Notes: a model not told the origin generated them from the letters alone. A stretch of DNA of 64,000 nt from Paenibacillus sp. FSL H8-0548 (GCF_038630985.1 NZ_CP152049.1:7183501-7247500); one strand, 5' to 3'. Counted from the first letter of the stretch, positions 17,048-27,055 are shown. Numbers and translations: made by a program.

Positions 17048-17726
17048 AACAACCGTTATTATTGCTGACGACCAGCCTTTAATACGTGATGGCTTAGCGG
17101 CTATTTTGCATATGGAGGATAAATATACAGTAGTTGCCAAGACGGGTGATGGCTTGGCAACGGTAGCACAGGTAGAGCTGCATCGGCCTGGGCTTGTACT
17201 CATGGACATCCATATGCCAAAGCTGGATGGCTTGCAGGCAACCAAGCAAATTAAAGCAGACTATCCGGATACAAAGATACTTATTCTGTCTACTTTCGAG
17301 GATGAGGAATATATTTTGGAGGCTATACGTTATGGTGCCAGCGGATTTTTAGTTAAGGGTGTCGAGACTGATAAAATTTTATCTACTGTTCAGGACTGTT
17401 TGGATGGGAGAATAAACTATCCCTTCAGCATTCAATCGCGCCTTATTAACGCACTAAACGTTTCAGAACAGCTAGGGGAACGGACCTTGGAGGAAATAGC
17501 AGCAGCTCATTCTAATCCAAGCCATAATGAAAACTTGAATAGCTTGACCATTCAGGAAAAAAACATTGTAAGGAATCTAAAGCAAGGAAAGTCTAATCAA
17601 GCGATAGCATCAGATTTATTTTTGACAACGGGTACAGTAAAAAACTACCTTAATACCATTTACAAAAAGCTTCGCGTTTCCAGCAGAGCGGAAGCCATTG
17701 CTTATCTTCACGAATATGACCTCTAA
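17040..17726 (+). CDS. NarL/LuxR-family response regulator
   Basis: This 228-residue regulator has a receiver domain (IIADDQPLIRDGL; phosphoacceptor Asp in LVLMDIHMPKLDG; conserved Lys in GFLVKGVET) and a C-terminal LuxR-type helix-turn-helix (NSLTIQEKNIVRNLKQGKSN, then TTGTVKNYLNTIYKKL). The frame is open from an ATG at 17022. The TTG at 17040 is preferred because a GGAGTGA site lies six bases upstream and the protein then starts MSKTTVIIADD. It is translationally coupled to the kinase at 15875-17047. Confidence 0.88.
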   Translation: MSKTTVIIADDQPLIRDGLAAILHMEDKYTVVAKTGDGLATVAQVELHRPGLVLMDIHMPKLDGLQATKQIKADYPDTKILILSTFEDEEYILEAIRYGASGFLVKGVETDKILSTVQDCLDGRINYPFSIQSRLINALNVSEQLGERTLEEIAAAHSNPSHNENLNSLTIQEKNIVRNLKQGKSNQAIASDLFLTTGTVKNYLNTIYKKLRVSSRAEAIAYLHEYDL

Positions 17727-17797
17727 TTCCTTCCATCGACTTGCAATCCGATCCCTCGAGACCCTTGAACCCCACCGGATGATAGACAACTGGATAA

Positions 17798-17827
17798 GGG
17801 CAGCATTCCCTAAAGCGAATGCTGCCC
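17798..17827. terminator. Hairpin between the regulator and the ATPase gene
   Basis: GGGCAGCATTC (17798-17808) pairs perfectly with GAATGCTGCCC (17817-17827). It lies between two converging genes (ends at 17726 and 17864). There is no U-run on either side, so its terminator role is uncertain. Confidence 0.4.
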
Positions 17828-17863
17828 AAGGATCTGTCCATTAATAATGGCGCCACTACCAGT

Positions 17864-18952
17864 CTAATGAGTTATTCTGTTGATTTCCTGTTCAATTTGG
17901 GATCTAATCTGATCTACACGGTCGGAATCCATTGCCGACGCATAGATTTCCTTTAGCTCATCCCGCAAACATTTGGAATGTGCCAGATGCTGTATAGACT
18001 GCTTCATAGCTTGAGTGTATCGTCCTTTAATCTCGGCGATAGCATCCGAATTGGTTTCATCCGTGCCTGGCTTAATACATCTGCTATACATATCGACAAT
18101 CTCGTCGGTAACACGATCAGGATCATACTCATGCGGTGCGGTGCTGTCAAAAATAGCGAACCCCAGCTCTCGTACGATAATCATATCGAGACTGTTCGGA
18201 TCAAAGCCGCAATGATAGATCTCAATATTAAAGCCGCGCTGAACTGCTTCGGCTGCTAATTTTTTCAACAGGGTTGATTTACCTGAGCCAGCTCGGCCCT
18301 TAACCAAATACCTCTTTAAGCCTGCGGTCAGACTAGGGACGTAATCTACAGCACCCTTAGGCGTCGCCGCACCAAGAAAACGATGGTCTATTCGGCTTAG
18401 CCTCTCTAGGTTCTGGTCACCGTAGAGGAGCTGAGTATATTCCTCGGTCAATTCATCAGCTGCTTGAAAGCTCATATTGGCAATATAGATGGCTTCCCAT
18501 TCGTCGTGAATGCGAAGCGCTTCAGCAAAGCCGGAATACGCGCGGTTATGCGCTTGCATAATTTGCTCGATCAAGCTTTTGATTTCCTGCTTTCGCAAGC
18601 TTAACTGAAGCTTATCAGCAGCCTGCTCCAAATCCACATAAACGATGTTCGCCTCAGGTAAATCGGGCTCAATGAGATGCGGCGCCGTTCCATCCACAAC
18701 TCCTACTTTTAATTTGGGTATAATGACGCCATCCAACGCATCGTTATCTGAAGCGCAGTGGATAAACCAGACCTCGCAGCCCTGCTGCACCATCTGATCT
18801 CCGATTTCTCGAATGAGCTTCGTTTTCCCCGTACCCGGGCTCCCTTTTAAAACAAATACACGTGTTAATCCTTGAAGCGACGAATCATACAGGTTCGTGA
18901 ATCCGTGAGCCGTATTTCCTCCCGCATAGAAATTAAGGATAGTTCCGTCCAT
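17864..18952 (-). CDS. Two-P-loop ATPase (PRK06851-like)
   Basis: This protein of about 362 residues consists of two similar P-loop halves. The first Walker A is KGSPGTGKTKLIREI (~residue 37). The second is KGRAGSGKSTLLKKL (~residue 220). Each is followed by a similar IHCASDNDALD or IYHCGFDPNSLD segment. This arrangement matches a conserved but uncharacterised Bacillota ATPase family. The ATG at 18952 is chosen over 18988 because of an AGAAAGGTG site and because the product then starts MDGTILNFYAGGNTAHGF like its relatives. It appears monocistronic. The biological role is unknown. Confidence 0.75.
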   Translation of the reverse strand: MDGTILNFYAGGNTAHGFTNLYDSSLQGLTRVFVLKGSPGTGKTKLIREIGDQMVQQGCEVWFIHCASDNDALDGVIIPKLKVGVVDGTAPHLIEPDLPEANIVYVDLEQAADKLQLSLRKQEIKSLIEQIMQAHNRAYSGFAEALRIHDEWEAIYIANMSFQAADELTEEYTQLLYGDQNLERLSRIDHRFLGAATPKGAVDYVPSLTAGLKRYLVKGRAGSGKSTLLKKLAAEAVQRGFNIEIYHCGFDPNSLDMIIVRELGFAIFDSTAPHEYDPDRVTDEIVDMYSRCIKPGTDETNSDAIAEIKGRYTQAMKQSIQHLAHSKCLRDELKEIYASAMDSDRVDQIRSQIEQEINRITH

Positions 18953-19175
18953 AATCGCACACCTTTCTGGGCTAATGTCATGTTCCATGCTTCATCGTAT
19001 TAAATTCCCTTGGGAAAGGTGACGATTAAGAATTCGCCCTACTTATAATATAGTTTTCCAAATTTTCATCAAAAAATTATAACAAAGGCAAGGATATACC
19101 ATTTTTATGTCGAATATCTAGCCTTTGAAGATTCGCTTTAACACCTATAATTGTAAGTAGAGGAGAAGGTTAACT

Positions 19176-19970
19176 ATGGCTTTCACCATTAATAATCTCA
19201 AAGATAACAGCAACGTCGTAATCAAGGAACAGCTTGGCGGGTTTTCGGTTATCGAATATAAAGAGGATTTGAGTAATACTACCTTCGCGGAAGCACAGTC
19301 CAACTTCTTCATGAGCAAGAGCAATATGCGCAACAAGCAGCTGATGATTGAGCTGAAAAACAGCGAGGTTATGCTGAGCGCTGGGGCTATGCAGTATATG
19401 GTCGGCAATATTGAAATGACCTCAGGAGTGAAGGGGGTCGGAGGATTGATGAGAAATCTCGTGTCCAGTGCAGTAACCGGGACCAGTGCCATTAAACCGC
19501 TCTACAAAGGCACTGGCACGATTATGCTGGAAACGACCTATAAATACTTATGGCTGATTGATGTAGATAACGACCATATTGTCATTGAAGATGGCATGTT
19601 CCTCGCTTGTGAGACATCACTGCAAATCGCAGTCTCTGCGCGCAAGAACCTTTCCTCTGCCGCTCTGGGCGGGGAAGGGCTGTTTAATCTGAGTGCGAAA
19701 GGTAAAGGCATCCTGGCCCTGGAAGCCCCAATTCCCTCGGAGGAGGCCGTTGTCATCGAGCTGCAGAATGATGTGCTGAAGGTCGATGGAAACTTTGCAT
19801 TAATGTGGTCTAATTCGCTGGACTTCACCGTTGAGAAATCCGGAAAAACCCGGATAGGCTCTGCCATGTCCGGCGAGGGGCTCGTTAATGTGTACCGGGG
19901 AACTGGCATGGTCTGGCTAGCGCCACTGACCGAGTACAGAAACAGCCTGCTTCAGCCCAAAACACAGTAG
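19176..19970 (+). CDS. AIM24-family protein
   Basis: This 264-residue protein belongs to the AIM24/TIGR00266 beta-rich family. Visible features are the early VIKEQLGGFSVIEY, the central YKGTGTIMLE turn, LSAKGKGILALEAP and the terminal VNVYRGTGMVWLAPL. Bacterial members have no settled function, while the yeast namesake acts in mitochondrial inner-membrane organisation. No signal peptide or catalytic motif is present. The ATG at 19176 has a GAGGAGAAGG site. It is monocistronic and ends at a bidirectional terminator. Confidence 0.8.
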   Translation: MAFTINNLKDNSNVVIKEQLGGFSVIEYKEDLSNTTFAEAQSNFFMSKSNMRNKQLMIELKNSEVMLSAGAMQYMVGNIEMTSGVKGVGGLMRNLVSSAVTGTSAIKPLYKGTGTIMLETTYKYLWLIDVDNDHIVIEDGMFLACETSLQIAVSARKNLSSAALGGEGLFNLSAKGKGILALEAPIPSEEAVVIELQNDVLKVDGNFALMWSNSLDFTVEKSGKTRIGSAMSGEGLVNVYRGTGMVWLAPLTEYRNSLLQPKTQ

Positions 19971-19986
19971 CAGACTGAAAATATTA

Positions 19987-20026
19987 AAATGAGGAGCCGT
20001 TCGCACAAGCGATCTGCTCCTCATTT
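19987..20026. terminator. Bidirectional terminator
   Basis: AAATGAGGAGC (19987-19997) pairs with GCTCCTCATTT (20016-20026). It lies between the converging ends of the AIM24 gene (19970) and the response regulator gene (20040). Confidence 0.65.
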
Positions 20027-20039
20027 ACTTTTGTGCCCG

Positions 20040-20747
20040 TTAAAAAAGTGATTGCTTTCCTTTTCTTTGTGAAAGAATTTGCGGTATATGCAGCTCTCGC
20101 AAGGCAGGTACAATCTCTTGAACACTGCTTTTATTGAATTTTTTTAAAATGCTGTTAATTTGTGATTTTAGAGTGGAAGGCTCCACATGTCTTAGCTTGC
20201 ATATTTCCTGACGGGTATAATCCTTCATTAATAGCTCTAAAACCTCCAGTTCCGTAGGTGTGAGCTGAGTCAAAATATAAAAATTGTGCAGCAAGCTATC
20301 TTCCGTTGTCTTAATTCTTTTGAACTCCCGCGTAATTTTCCCAGCAATATTGGCGTGCAAGGACGGTCTATCATAATAAGCATCCTTTACAGCGTCCAAT
20401 ATCGCATTTGCTGGCATGTTTTTTAACAAATAGTTCATTGCACCTAGCTCAAATGCGCGAAATACCGTATCATCCGTCTCACAAACGGTCAGTATGACAA
20501 TTTTAATTTCGGGCATATAGTTTAAAATTTCCGAAGTTGCTCTGAGTCCCGCCTGCTTATCCTCCAGCTCAATATCCATCAAAATAATATCTGGTTTGTT
20601 GAGTGCGGCCAGCATGGTTCCTTCGTATCCGCTGGACGCCCTCCCAACAAATTCGATTTGCTCATCTTTAGATAGAATCATTTGATAGCGCTTGGCAATC
20701 AAGTGATCATCCTCTACAATAAGCACCTTAATTTTGGGCATAGTCAT
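20040..20747 (-). CDS. Response regulator with LuxR-like output domain
   Basis: This protein has a receiver domain (VLIVEDDHLIAKRYQ; Asp in DIILMDIELEDK; Lys in MNYLLKNMPA) and a C-terminal helix-turn-helix (LTPTELEVLELLMKDYTRQE, then STLKSQINSILKKF). This is close to NarL-type output domains with some DcuR/CitB character. The start is uncertain. In-frame TTG (20768), ATG (20759) and ATG (20747) are possible, and the GAGGGAG site best fits 20747. It directly follows the sensor kinase gene. It probably controls the divergent oligosaccharide importer and GH5 genes. Confidence 0.82.
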   Translation of the reverse strand: MTMPKIKVLIVEDDHLIAKRYQMILSKDEQIEFVGRASSGYEGTMLAALNKPDIILMDIELEDKQAGLRATSEILNYMPEIKIVILTVCETDDTVFRAFELGAMNYLLKNMPANAILDAVKDAYYDRPSLHANIAGKITREFKRIKTTEDSLLHNFYILTQLTPTELEVLELLMKDYTRQEICKLRHVEPSTLKSQINSILKKFNKSSVQEIVPALRELHIPQILSQRKGKQSLF

Positions 20748-20764
20748 GCTGTTCTTCATCTCCC

Positions 20765-22291
20765 TCAATTTTCGGCAGCCGAAAGCAAAGGCATAACAAT
20801 ACGAAACGAGCTGCCTTCGCCTTCCTTACTAACCGCATTGATTTTGCCCCCATGCGTCGTTATAATCGTGTGGCATATCGACAACCCCATCCCCCAATTT
20901 GTAGCCGTAGGCTTAGACGAATAAAAGGGTTGAAAAATAGTTCTCATATTCTCTTCCGCAATTCCGACACCATTATCACCAATAACTAGCTCGACCCACT
21001 TATTTTTAAGATTGATTTCAATATCAATAGATCTCGATTTCTCAGGAACAAATTCAAGTGCATCCACTGCATTAGATAAAATATTTTCCATAGCTTGAGA
21101 GAAATAGTAGGGATCAGCCATAATGAACAGCTGTCTTTGAAGCCTCGCATAATTCACCTTAGTATGCTTGAGCTCCAAGCTCATGTCATCCAGCAGCTTA
21201 TCCAGAAGCTCGTTTAATGAGACAGGCTCTAACTCGATTTTAGATTTTAGGTTTTTTTGATGCACTGCATCTAATCGATCATATACCTTATGGCAACGCT
21301 GTTCAATCACACGTATTTCCTCAACGACTTCAGGCGATTTTTCACACATGCTTTCCAAAAACTCCGTTTGTGCCATAATAGCCAACAATTCGTTCTTAAT
21401 ATAATGACTAAATACGCGGGACGTTAATAATGCAGAATCAATATTATGAGAAATAACGGATTCTTGATTTTTAATACTATTTTGGATTCGGGCATATTTG
21501 TATATGCTATATAAACTAACAAATAAACAAAACGCCGCAATATACGGCAATAACGTATAAATCGATGGATTCCCCACTAAATTAATCGGTTTGAACCGTA
21601 TAAAATGAGCTGCTTTTGAAACCTTAATTAAAATATCCGGCGCCCAGTAATTCATATAATAATACGTAATTTGAACGGAGATATACGACATTAAAATCAT
21701 GAGTATATTACTTCGGATTTGACGAACCTTAGGTGCATCATACAAAGCATATAGGAGCAGAACAACCCCCGCTGCAATATAAATGGTATTCATCGTAAAC
21801 GTGATGTTATGAATGGCTTCATAGGCAGAATTAAAGCCTTGCGAGGTCATGTAGTCTGGATAAAGCTTATAATATAGGTACGTATAGAAGGATGGATCAT
21901 ATAAAACGACCTGTACCATACATGGAACAGCTAACAAGGCCAACAGCATCGTTCCACGTTTGGAAGAAATGTTAAAAGCAAAATAGATCGCTGAACAAAG
22001 TCCCGTGTAAATAAATAGCATCGTAAAAAGATTAAAAACTCGAATCAAGGTGAATTTTGAAATGGGCAGAAACATTAATTGATTTTGAAGCGCTTGCTTT
22101 ATTCCAAAATAATTATCAAGACTATAGTAATAATAGGCATCCTTGGACATGTAAATAATGATACAGGAAACTACAATTAGATAGGAAAGCCCCATCAATA
22201 GCATAAATAGAGTGGCTTTTGTATATTTTTGCTGTGTCAGACAGAATAGCGCTATAGCAATAAATAGAATAAACACTAAGAAAATAAACAT
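20765..22291 (-). CDS. Membrane sensor histidine kinase
   Basis: This sensor kinase of about 508 residues has seven or so helices spread over residues 1-265, a phosphoacceptor-like region (SRVFSHYIKNELLAIMAQTE, ~residue 300) and a HATPase domain (MENILSNAVDALEF, IGDNGVGIAEENM, GMGLSICHTIITTHGG). Starts at 22309 (GTG), 22300 and 22291 are possible. The last is best spaced from the GGAAAGG site. It forms a pair with the regulator at 20040 and is divergent from the ABC importer operon. The signal may be the importer's substrate; that is inference. Confidence 0.82.
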   Translation of the reverse strand: MFIFLVFILFIAIALFCLTQQKYTKATLFMLLMGLSYLIVVSCIIIYMSKDAYYYYSLDNYFGIKQALQNQLMFLPISKFTLIRVFNLFTMLFIYTGLCSAIYFAFNISSKRGTMLLALLAVPCMVQVVLYDPSFYTYLYYKLYPDYMTSQGFNSAYEAIHNITFTMNTIYIAAGVVLLLYALYDAPKVRQIRSNILMILMSYISVQITYYYMNYWAPDILIKVSKAAHFIRFKPINLVGNPSIYTLLPYIAAFCLFVSLYSIYKYARIQNSIKNQESVISHNIDSALLTSRVFSHYIKNELLAIMAQTEFLESMCEKSPEVVEEIRVIEQRCHKVYDRLDAVHQKNLKSKIELEPVSLNELLDKLLDDMSLELKHTKVNYARLQRQLFIMADPYYFSQAMENILSNAVDALEFVPEKSRSIDIEINLKNKWVELVIGDNGVGIAEENMRTIFQPFYSSKPTATNWGMGLSICHTIITTHGGKINAVSKEGEGSSFRIVMPLLSAAEN

Positions 22292-22539
22292 ACAAGCCAT
22301 CCTTTCCACTCAAATAAAACAGATTCTATGTGATATCCATTGTTCTGTAAAGGTTGAAATTTTATACACCCTCTCAAGCTGCGACTCCACCAGTATGATA
22401 CTAAAACACTCCATTCACTACTGTAATTATACAATTCAGCTGCTCTCCTATGTATAAAGCGATGATAAAAGTTCCACCTTACCCAAATCACCCTTTGCCA
22501 TTAAGATGAAAGCACAACACAAATACAGGAGGGGCTCAC

Positions 22540-23832
22540 ATGAGTAAAAAATATAGTTATATCAGTTTATCGTTAATTGCAGCACTTACGTTAACATTAG
22601 CTGGCTGCAGCTCAAACAACACCAACACGCCAAGCAGTACAAGCAGCAACGAAAAAGTGGTTTTGCAATATTACACATGGACCGATGAAGAGGATTATAT
22701 GAAAAAGGTTGTTGGTGCCTTTAATGCACAAAATAGCGATATTGAGGTGCAGCTGAACACCATCAGCAATAATTCGAATGAGTATAATACAAAAATTATG
22801 ACTAATCTTTTGGGCGGCTCGGAAATGGATGTGTATAGCATCAACGGCACAAGCAGCTTAGGCTTATACTCATCCAAAAACCAGCTTCTTGATATTACAG
22901 ATCGAATTAAAGAGGCGAATTTGGACGTGGGTGCATATGGTACTAGCTTTCAAGATATTATCGAGGTGTTAACAGAAGGCAAATATTATGCTCTTCCTTA
23001 TCGTACCTCGCAGTACGCATTGTTCTATAACAAAGCTATTTTTGATCGCGAAGGCATTCCATATCCTACACAAACGACATGGGATGAATATGCCGAGTTA
23101 GCGAAAAGCTTAACCAAAGGCGAAGGAGTAGACAAGCAATGGGGCGGTTACTACGCGGATTGGATTACTGCACCACTTGGCGCTCTTCAAAAGGGCTCAA
23201 CCATTTTAGACGATAGTTTAGATGATGTAGCGGATTGGCTAGATTACTTAGAACGCCTATATACGCAGGATCGTTCTCATATGAGCTATAAACAAATGAA
23301 ATCCGAAAGCATTGATTGGATTAAGCAATTTGAAAGTGGAAATGTGGCTATGCTCATTAATGGCGAATGGACTCTCAATATGCTTAAAGCGGATATTGCA
23401 GACGGCAAGACCGATATTGCCTTTGATATGGCCCCCCTTCCATTGCCAGAAGGAACGACTGACCCGATCACCGTTGGTGGAGTAAGTACTTTTATTGGGA
23501 TTAACGGAGAAAGTGACAAACAAGATGCAGCTTTCAAATTTGTGCAGTTTGTAACGGGTGAGGAAGGCGAATCCATCATTGCCGAATCCAGTGTATTGCC
23601 GGCATATTCCAGCGATAAAACAAAGGCAGCGTTCCTTAATGCAACAGGAATTCAAGGCAGCAGCTTCTTTTTCGAAGCCAACACAGTTGTAGAAAATCAA
23701 CCTATTTCACAAATTGATGAGGTTAATCGCGTATATAGCGAAAATCGAGATCTATTCCTGTTCCAAGAGCAGGACTCTGCAAAGACCATGCAAAACTTCT
23801 CAAAACAACGTCAATCTGTTCTTAATCCGTAA
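22540..23832 (+). CDS. Oligosaccharide-binding lipoprotein of ABC importer
   Basis: This is a family 1 extracellular binding protein of 430 residues with a lipoprotein signal peptide (TLTLAGCSS lipobox, Cys ~23). An Asn/Ser/Thr linker and the typical VLQYYTWTDEED opening follow, with WDEYAELAKSLT near the middle. The ATG at 22540 has an AGGAGG site. It is the first gene of a binding protein-permease-permease-GH5 operon. Its ligand is probably a beta-glucan-type oligosaccharide, because the last gene is a GH5 enzyme. No ATPase gene is present, so it would use a shared MsmX-like ATPase. Confidence 0.88.
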   Translation: MSKKYSYISLSLIAALTLTLAGCSSNNTNTPSSTSSNEKVVLQYYTWTDEEDYMKKVVGAFNAQNSDIEVQLNTISNNSNEYNTKIMTNLLGGSEMDVYSINGTSSLGLYSSKNQLLDITDRIKEANLDVGAYGTSFQDIIEVLTEGKYYALPYRTSQYALFYNKAIFDREGIPYPTQTTWDEYAELAKSLTKGEGVDKQWGGYYADWITAPLGALQKGSTILDDSLDDVADWLDYLERLYTQDRSHMSYKQMKSESIDWIKQFESGNVAMLINGEWTLNMLKADIADGKTDIAFDMAPLPLPEGTTDPITVGGVSTFIGINGESDKQDAAFKFVQFVTGEEGESIIAESSVLPAYSSDKTKAAFLNATGIQGSSFFFEANTVVENQPISQIDEVNRVYSENRDLFLFQEQDSAKTMQNFSKQRQSVLNP

Positions 23833-23918
23833 TTATAGCTAAGCAATCGGCTTCCGCTTTATGACGGAAGCCGATCTTGTTTTCATCGCTTAATACATTC
23901 GATAAGGAGGTTGATGTG

Positions 23919-24809
23919 ATGACGAGTAGACGTCTGCATCACTACAAGTCATATATGACAGGGTCGCTATTCATTCTTCCGGCCTTCATTTTATTCGCAA
24001 TTTTTATTTTCATTCCATTAGTCTATGGGATTATGATGAGCTTTACCGATTACGGCGGTTTCAATATTAAAGCGAATTTTATTGGCATCCGCAATTATAC
24101 CAAACTATTATCAGATGATTATTTTCTTATTTCACTAAAAAACAATTTTGTTTATACCCTTTTATTTGTTCCGTTAACGATGCTGTTCGCCTTATTTTCT
24201 GCCATTGCCTTAAACAACATATGGCATCTTCGCAAATATTTACGCATGGCCTTTTATTTACCTCAAATCACGTCCATGGTATCTATTGCAATCGTTTGGG
24301 GCCTTTTGTTCAACCCTTTATCTGGTCCCATTAATCATATTCTAAAGGCTATAGGCATAACCAATCCTCCTGAATGGTTAATGTCCTCTCAGTGGGCATT
24401 ATTCGCTATTGTACTTGTCGCTGTTTGGAAAAGCTTTGGTTATTACATGATTATTTTGCTTGCAGGCATTCAGGGAATTCCTGAGCATTTATACGAGTCC
24501 GCTAAGCTTGATGGTGCCGGTAAGTTTAAGCAGTTCTTATATATCACTTTGCCTGGACTGTCGCCAACTCTATTTATGGTGCTCATATTAACCATCATCA
24601 ACTCCTTCCAAGTGTTTGATTTAGTATCCGTCATGACAGACGGTGGACCTGGGCGCTCGACCAATGTGCTAGTCCTCAGAATCTATCAAGAAGCATTTAT
24701 TCATTACCGAATGGGCTATGCTGCAGCGATGTCTACGGTTCTGTTTCTCATTATTATGGTGATCTCATTAATTCAATTCAAGCTAGAGAAAAAATGGGTG
24801 AATTACTAA
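23919..24809 (+). CDS. ABC transporter permease, MalF type
   Basis: This CUT1 permease of about 296 residues has six predicted helices. The EAA loop reads YESAKLDGAGKFKQFLYITL. The frame is open from 23877, but the ATG at 23919 is chosen because of the AAGGAGG site eight bases upstream. It follows the binding protein gene after a short hairpin (GGCTTCCGC...ATGACGGAAGCC at about 23849-23872) that may lower expression of downstream genes relative to the binding protein. Confidence 0.88.
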   Translation: MTSRRLHHYKSYMTGSLFILPAFILFAIFIFIPLVYGIMMSFTDYGGFNIKANFIGIRNYTKLLSDDYFLISLKNNFVYTLLFVPLTMLFALFSAIALNNIWHLRKYLRMAFYLPQITSMVSIAIVWGLLFNPLSGPINHILKAIGITNPPEWLMSSQWALFAIVLVAVWKSFGYYMIILLAGIQGIPEHLYESAKLDGAGKFKQFLYITLPGLSPTLFMVLILTIINSFQVFDLVSVMTDGGPGRSTNVLVLRIYQEAFIHYRMGYAAAMSTVLFLIIMVISLIQFKLEKKWVNY

Positions 24810-24830
24810 GATGAAAGAGAGGTACCCAAG

Positions 24831-25673
24831 ATGGATATCATCAATAAATCGAACAGAGATAAGCTTGCATACTATTTATTGCTATTTTTTCTTATTGCTT
24901 TCTCGATCGCAACTCTTTTTCCGTTCTTATGGATGATTTCTACTTCACTTCGAACGGATGTGGATCTATTTAAAAATCCGATGAATTGGATTCCTCAATC
25001 GTTATATCTAGATCATTACAAAGAGGTATGGACGACCATTCCTTTTGGCCGATATTTCTTAAACACCTTAAAGCTGTCTGTGATCATTACTGGCTTGCAG
25101 GTTATTATTTGCTCCATGGCAGCCTATGCCTTCGCTAAGCTGAAGGTACCGTTTAAGAATACGATCTTTGTATTATTTATGGCTAACTTAATGATGCCTT
25201 GGCATTCCATTATGGTGCCACAGTTTTCAGTAGTGAGCAGCTTAGGGCTGTATAACACCCATAGCGGTTATATTTTAATTCAGTTGTTTAGCGGCTTTGG
25301 TATTTTCCTCATGCGGCAATTTTTCTTGAGCCTGCCTAATGAGCTTAATGAGGCTGCCCGAGTAGATGGTTTTAATGAATGGAAGATTTTTTGGAAAATC
25401 ATTATGCCATTATCCGCAGCAGGCTTGTCTACATTTGGTATTTTTACGTTTACATTTATGTGGAATGACTATTTAGCACCGCTGATTTACTTGAATGACG
25501 ATACATTAAAGACACTTCAGCTAGGTTTAAAAGCATTCCAAACCGAGCACACCATGGACTATGGATTGCTTATGGCGGGAACATTGCTAGCTACCATTCC
25601 TATGGTTATTGTCTTTTTGATAGGTGAGAGATTCTTTATTCAAGGAGTCGCAACAACAGGTATGAAAAACTAA
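24831..25673 (+). CDS. ABC transporter permease, MalG type
   Basis: This 280-residue CUT1 permease has six helices and the EAA loop NEAARVDGFNEWKIFWKIIM. It ends with the family's typical VIFLIGERFFIQGVATTGMKN-like tail. The ATG at 24831 has an AGAGAGG site. It forms the importer channel with the 23919 product. Confidence 0.88.
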   Translation: MDIINKSNRDKLAYYLLLFFLIAFSIATLFPFLWMISTSLRTDVDLFKNPMNWIPQSLYLDHYKEVWTTIPFGRYFLNTLKLSVIITGLQVIICSMAAYAFAKLKVPFKNTIFVLFMANLMMPWHSIMVPQFSVVSSLGLYNTHSGYILIQLFSGFGIFLMRQFFLSLPNELNEAARVDGFNEWKIFWKIIMPLSAAGLSTFGIFTFTFMWNDYLAPLIYLNDDTLKTLQLGLKAFQTEHTMDYGLLMAGTLLATIPMVIVFLIGERFFIQGVATTGMKN

Positions 25674-25696
25674 CAGATGAAATGAGGAGCTTAGAT

Positions 25697-27043
25697 ATGA
25701 CAAATAGCAGCAATACGTTTGTACAGGTAGTTGGCGAGGATTTTACAGTTAACGGTGAAAAAATAGTATTTCGAGGCTTTGGCTTAGGCTCTTGGATGAA
25801 TCTTGAGCATTTTATGATCGGTTTGCCCGGCACCGACACGATGATTAAACAAGCTTTTGCTGAGGTATACGGCGACGAGCGCAGCACAGCATTTTTCGAC
25901 CGCTTCTTATTAGAGTTTGTAGATGAAAAGGATTTTGAATTTCTCAAAAAACTAGGCGTTAACTCCTTAAGGATTCCGTTTAACTATAAGTACTTTATCG
26001 ATGATCAGAATCCAAATCAATATAAATACGAAGGTTTTGTCTATCTTGACCATATCATTTCCTTATGTGAAAAGTACGAGATCTACGGTATTCTCGACCT
26101 TCACTCCGTTCCAGGCGGACAAAATCCGGATTGGCACTGTGATACGAACTCAGGTCTGCCGTTATTCTGGGAGTACGGAGCCTTGCGCGATACCGTTATC
26201 GGATTATGGGGCTATATCGCCCAGTATTACAAGGATCAGCCTTGGGTAGCCGCTTACGATATTGTAAATGAACCCTCCATGGTTACCAATGCTGCCGTAT
26301 TCAATGAATTTTATCAAAAGGTCATTGCTGAAATCCGCAAATATGACGAGCAGCATATTATTTTTATTGAAGGCAATACATTCACAACTGACTTTTCCAT
26401 GATCGATCCGATTGATGATCCACAGGTCGCTTATGAATTTCATTTCTATCCATTCGTCGATGAACCAGCTGTACTTACAAAGGAAATGGACCGCAAGCGT
26501 CGTAAAGAAATATTTGCAGAGGGGTTCCATCAGTTGATTACGATTCGCGAGAAATATAAGCGCCCGATCTGGTGCGGTGAGCTTGGATTAGTGTTTGAGA
26601 AGGAAGTCATCGAGTTTCAGGTCACGATTATAGAAGATATGCTGGATCTTTGCGAGGAAAATGATGTGTCCTGGGCTCTATGGACCTACAAGGATGCTGC
26701 TACTATGGGGATCGTTTACCCCCGAGCAGACACCCCTTGGCGTAAGTTAACGGATGAAATTAAACAAGTATGGAATCAGCATAAAGAGCAGGAAAAGGGC
26801 GAAGCATTAGTCGATTACATGGCAGAAACCTATTTCCAGCCGATCTCCAAGGAGCGGCGCTATCCGCTGCAGTTCCGCATGAGAACAATTATGCAGGTGA
26901 TCTGCGTGGAGCAAATCTTAAAGCCATTCCTGCAAAAGCTATCCTGGGAGGAGATGTACGAGCTTCCAGCATCGTTCCACTGGGATCAATGTGAGCACTG
27001 GAGCGAGCTTGCTGCCTTAATTGGCAAGTATACAAAAGCTTAA
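25697..27043 (+). CDS. Glycoside hydrolase family 5 enzyme, cytoplasmic
   Basis: This is a GH5 (cellulase-fold) enzyme of about 448 residues. It begins after a GAGGAG site at 25697; the frame is open from 25682. The acid/base Glu is in AAYDIVNEPSM (~residue 197) and the nucleophile Glu in PIWCGELGLVF (~residue 296). The N-terminus reads VFRGFGLGSWMNLEHF, as in several GH5 glucosidase and glucanase subgroups. No signal peptide is present, so it should hydrolyse imported oligosaccharides inside the cell. It is the last gene of the importer operon. The exact substrate cannot be read from the sequence. Confidence 0.85.
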   Translation: MTNSSNTFVQVVGEDFTVNGEKIVFRGFGLGSWMNLEHFMIGLPGTDTMIKQAFAEVYGDERSTAFFDRFLLEFVDEKDFEFLKKLGVNSLRIPFNYKYFIDDQNPNQYKYEGFVYLDHIISLCEKYEIYGILDLHSVPGGQNPDWHCDTNSGLPLFWEYGALRDTVIGLWGYIAQYYKDQPWVAAYDIVNEPSMVTNAAVFNEFYQKVIAEIRKYDEQHIIFIEGNTFTTDFSMIDPIDDPQVAYEFHFYPFVDEPAVLTKEMDRKRRKEIFAEGFHQLITIREKYKRPIWCGELGLVFEKEVIEFQVTIIEDMLDLCEENDVSWALWTYKDAATMGIVYPRADTPWRKLTDEIKQVWNQHKEQEKGEALVDYMAETYFQPISKERRYPLQFRMRTIMQVICVEQILKPFLQKLSWEEMYELPASFHWDQCEHWSELAALIGKYTKA

Positions 27044-27055
27044 ATAAAAAGCAAA

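Noticed and set aside
22460..22490. CcpA cre-like site upstream of the oligosaccharide importer
   Set aside because: The best match (around TATAAAGCGATGATAA) has several mismatches to the cre consensus.
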